A stretch of 6,236 nucleotides of DNA from positions 1 to 6,236 of the forward strand of contig MFMA01000022.1 in the NCBI GenBank assembly GCA_001783355.1, given 5' to 3'. The position numbers and the translations under genes were made by a program. The notes below the pieces were generated by a model. The model was not told the origin of the DNA. It did no database searches and worked only from the letters and a program-made list of their open reading frames with translations. The first letter of the stretch is position 1. The number at the start of each line of letters is the position of its first letter. Of this stretch, positions 5,472 through 6,236 are shown piece after piece. The stretch comes from Candidatus Kaiserbacteria bacterium RIFCSPLOWO2_01_FULL_54_20. GTDB lineage: Bacteria; Patescibacteriota; Minisyncoccia; Phycocordibacterales; UBA2100.

Positions 5472-5792
5472 ATGGGCGGTGAACAAATTCTCAAGAACTT
5501 CGTAACGTATCTCATTAACCCGGCGATATTGCTTATATTCACCGCCGGGTTTTTCTTATTTGTTTGGGGTCTTGTGCAGTTTTTGCTGAACCTCGACAAG
5601 GGCGGGGAGAACGATGAGGGCAAACAACACATGCTTTGGGGCGTAGTCGGAATGTTCGTCATGGCTTCCGTATACGGCATCATCGCGCTCTTGGACAACA
5701 CGTTCGAGCTCGGAGCTTTTTCAGGTACTCCGGACATGAGCCGGTATGAGAACATCAACCTGCCGCAAAATCTTTTCGGTGGGCCGCAGTGA
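5472..5792 (+). CDS. Small two-helix membrane protein without signal peptide (paralog C)
   Basis: At 106 residues this is the shortest of the set. It begins MGGEQILKNFVTYLINP with no signal peptide, then helix 1 (about 17-38, containing FVWG) and the loop LNLDKGGENDEGKQH. WG (56-57) and helix 2 with FVMASVYGII (62-71) and ALLDNTF follow, then a polar tail. The WG-loop-WG-FVMxSxxGII plan places it with the proteins at 4073 and 5050. An in-frame TGA at 5457 precedes the start with no other usual start codon between, so a missed leader in this frame is excluded. The lack of a leader suggests it stays in the inner membrane as a base or assembly component, or that leaders are dispensable in the family. 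A terminator-like hairpin lies in its early codons. It ends three bases from the stop of the convergent aminotransferase. Confidence 0.75.
   Translation: MGGEQILKNFVTYLINPAILLIFTAGFFLFVWGLVQFLLNLDKGGENDEGKQHMLWGVVGMFVMASVYGIIALLDNTFELGAFSGTPDMSRYENINLPQNLFGGPQ
5517..5554 (+). terminator. Terminator-like hairpin and U-tract inside the 5472 gene
   Basis: Arms AACCCGGCG (5517-5525) and CGCCGGGTT (5543-5551) pair perfectly over nine bases and run into TTTTTCTTATTT (5550-5561). The loop is 17 bases, longer than usual, although ATAT (5526-5529) can pair with ATAT (5535-5538). It starts 45 bases into the coding region, so if active it would act as an attenuator rather than an end-of-operon terminator. 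It could also be coincidence in codons for NPAILLIF and GFFLF. Confidence 0.35.
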
Positions 5793-5795
5793 GAT

Positions 5796-6236
5796 CTAAG
5801 CTAATGTTCCCCGGCACTCGTCGAGGAAGTTGTCGAACACACTCATTAGCTCTTTGAGCGCTTCCGGCCTCTCGCCGAAGACGTGGTCGCCTATCGAGCG
5901 GATAGGAATTATCTTCGAAGAAGTACTTGTTATAAAGGCTCCGTCATAGTCTGCAAGGTCATAGAGTCTGATATTCTTTTCCTCCACCGAGAAACCCCCG
6001 CGCCGCGCCGCGGTCAAGACCGCTTTTCTGGTAACACCGAGCAGTATTTCGCTTTCGGGCGGGGAATACAGCGTTCTCTCTTTGATGCAAAAAAAGTTGG
6101 TGCGCGTCCCTTCGGTGATACAGCCGCTCCTATTTATAAGCAGGGCATCATATGCCCCATGCTCCTTAGCCTTTTTGTATGCAAGGTAACTTTGGAGCAT
6201 GTTCAGAGTTTTTGCGTGCGGGAACGGACGCTCGTA
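5796..6236 (-). CDS. Class IV PLP-dependent aminotransferase, C-terminal half (5' end outside window)
   Basis: The frame is open to the right edge, beginning YERPFPHAKTLNMLQSYLA, so the ATG at 6200 is internal. The lysine of AKTLN (6210-6212) is in the position of the PLP-binding lysine of fold-type IV enzymes (compare AKxxGNYLxSLLA in E. coli IlvE), and it would be lost if 6200 were the start. Other family features follow in order: the GAYDALLINRSGCITEGTRTNFF segment, where ITEG..xNxF binds cofactor, YSPPESEILLGVTRKAV, and FITSTSSKIIPI, matching the TSTS..I.PV phosphate-binding segment. The fold covers branched-chain aminotransferase (IlvE), D-amino-acid aminotransferase and 4-amino-4-deoxychorismate lyase; the visible half does not settle which, though the branched-chain type is the commonest label. 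About half of the usual 280-310 residues is present. It converges on the small-membrane-protein run and is probably unrelated to it. Confidence 0.88.
   Translation of the reverse strand, partial: YERPFPHAKTLNMLQSYLAYKKAKEHGAYDALLINRSGCITEGTRTNFFCIKERTLYSPPESEILLGVTRKAVLTAARRGGFSVEEKNIRLYDLADYDGAFITSTSSKIIPIRSIGDHVFGERPEALKELMSVFDNFLDECRGTLA

Noticed and set aside
6198..6200. ATG as the start of the aminotransferase
   Set aside because: The frame stays open to the window edge, and the catalytic-type lysine (6210-6212) lies upstream of it.

Overview
The window looks like a chromosomal segment of a bacterium of the Candidate Phyla Radiation, most like a Parcubacteria-type lineage. This is inferred from gene content and style, not from a marker phylogeny. 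The clues are several tiny two-helix secretion-pilin-like membrane proteins in a row, a membrane-anchored solute-binding protein with no ABC transporter beside it, very tight ATGA-overlapping genes, and almost no recognisable Shine-Dalgarno sequences. Genes end at TGA as well as TAA/TAG with no internal TGA, so the standard bacterial code is used.

Left part (1-1830). The window opens inside the C-terminal beta-propeller of DNA gyrase subunit A, read to its stop at 414. Six bases later begins a 192-residue protein I do not recognise (421-999), visibly more AT-rich than the rest. Then comes a REP-associated tyrosine transposase (RAYT, an IS200-like HUH nuclease) on the minus strand (1070-1738). 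It sits between two near-identical perfect palindromes (1046-1068 and 1752-1782). A third copy (1569-1589) lies inside the transposase gene and is translated in frame.

Central part (1831-4927). A perfect TATAAT lies just upstream of a class I SAM-dependent methyltransferase. Its stop overlaps the start of a family-1-type extracellular solute-binding protein, whose stop in turn overlaps the start of a T4SS-type pilin (both ATGA overlaps). Two more small membrane proteins follow with 6- and 3-base gaps. These five genes look like one transcription unit.

Right part (4928-6236). A 122-base gap carries a strong 8+8 dyad (probable operator), weak promoter-like hexamers and a perfect DnaA-box sequence. 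Two further small membrane proteins follow. Three of the five small proteins (4073, 5050 and 5472) share one plan: helix ending in WG, short charged loop, WG, then a helix with FVMxSxxGIIxLLxxT. The run ends against a convergent, 5'-incomplete class IV aminotransferase, with three bases between the two stop codons.

How the genes may work together (inference): the solute-binding protein and five small membrane proteins probably form one envelope-associated assembly. It could be a secretion, pilus or DNA-uptake-like apparatus, or a ligand-capturing surface structure. No ATPase, VirB4/VirD4 or permease gene is visible here, so the engine, if any, is encoded elsewhere.
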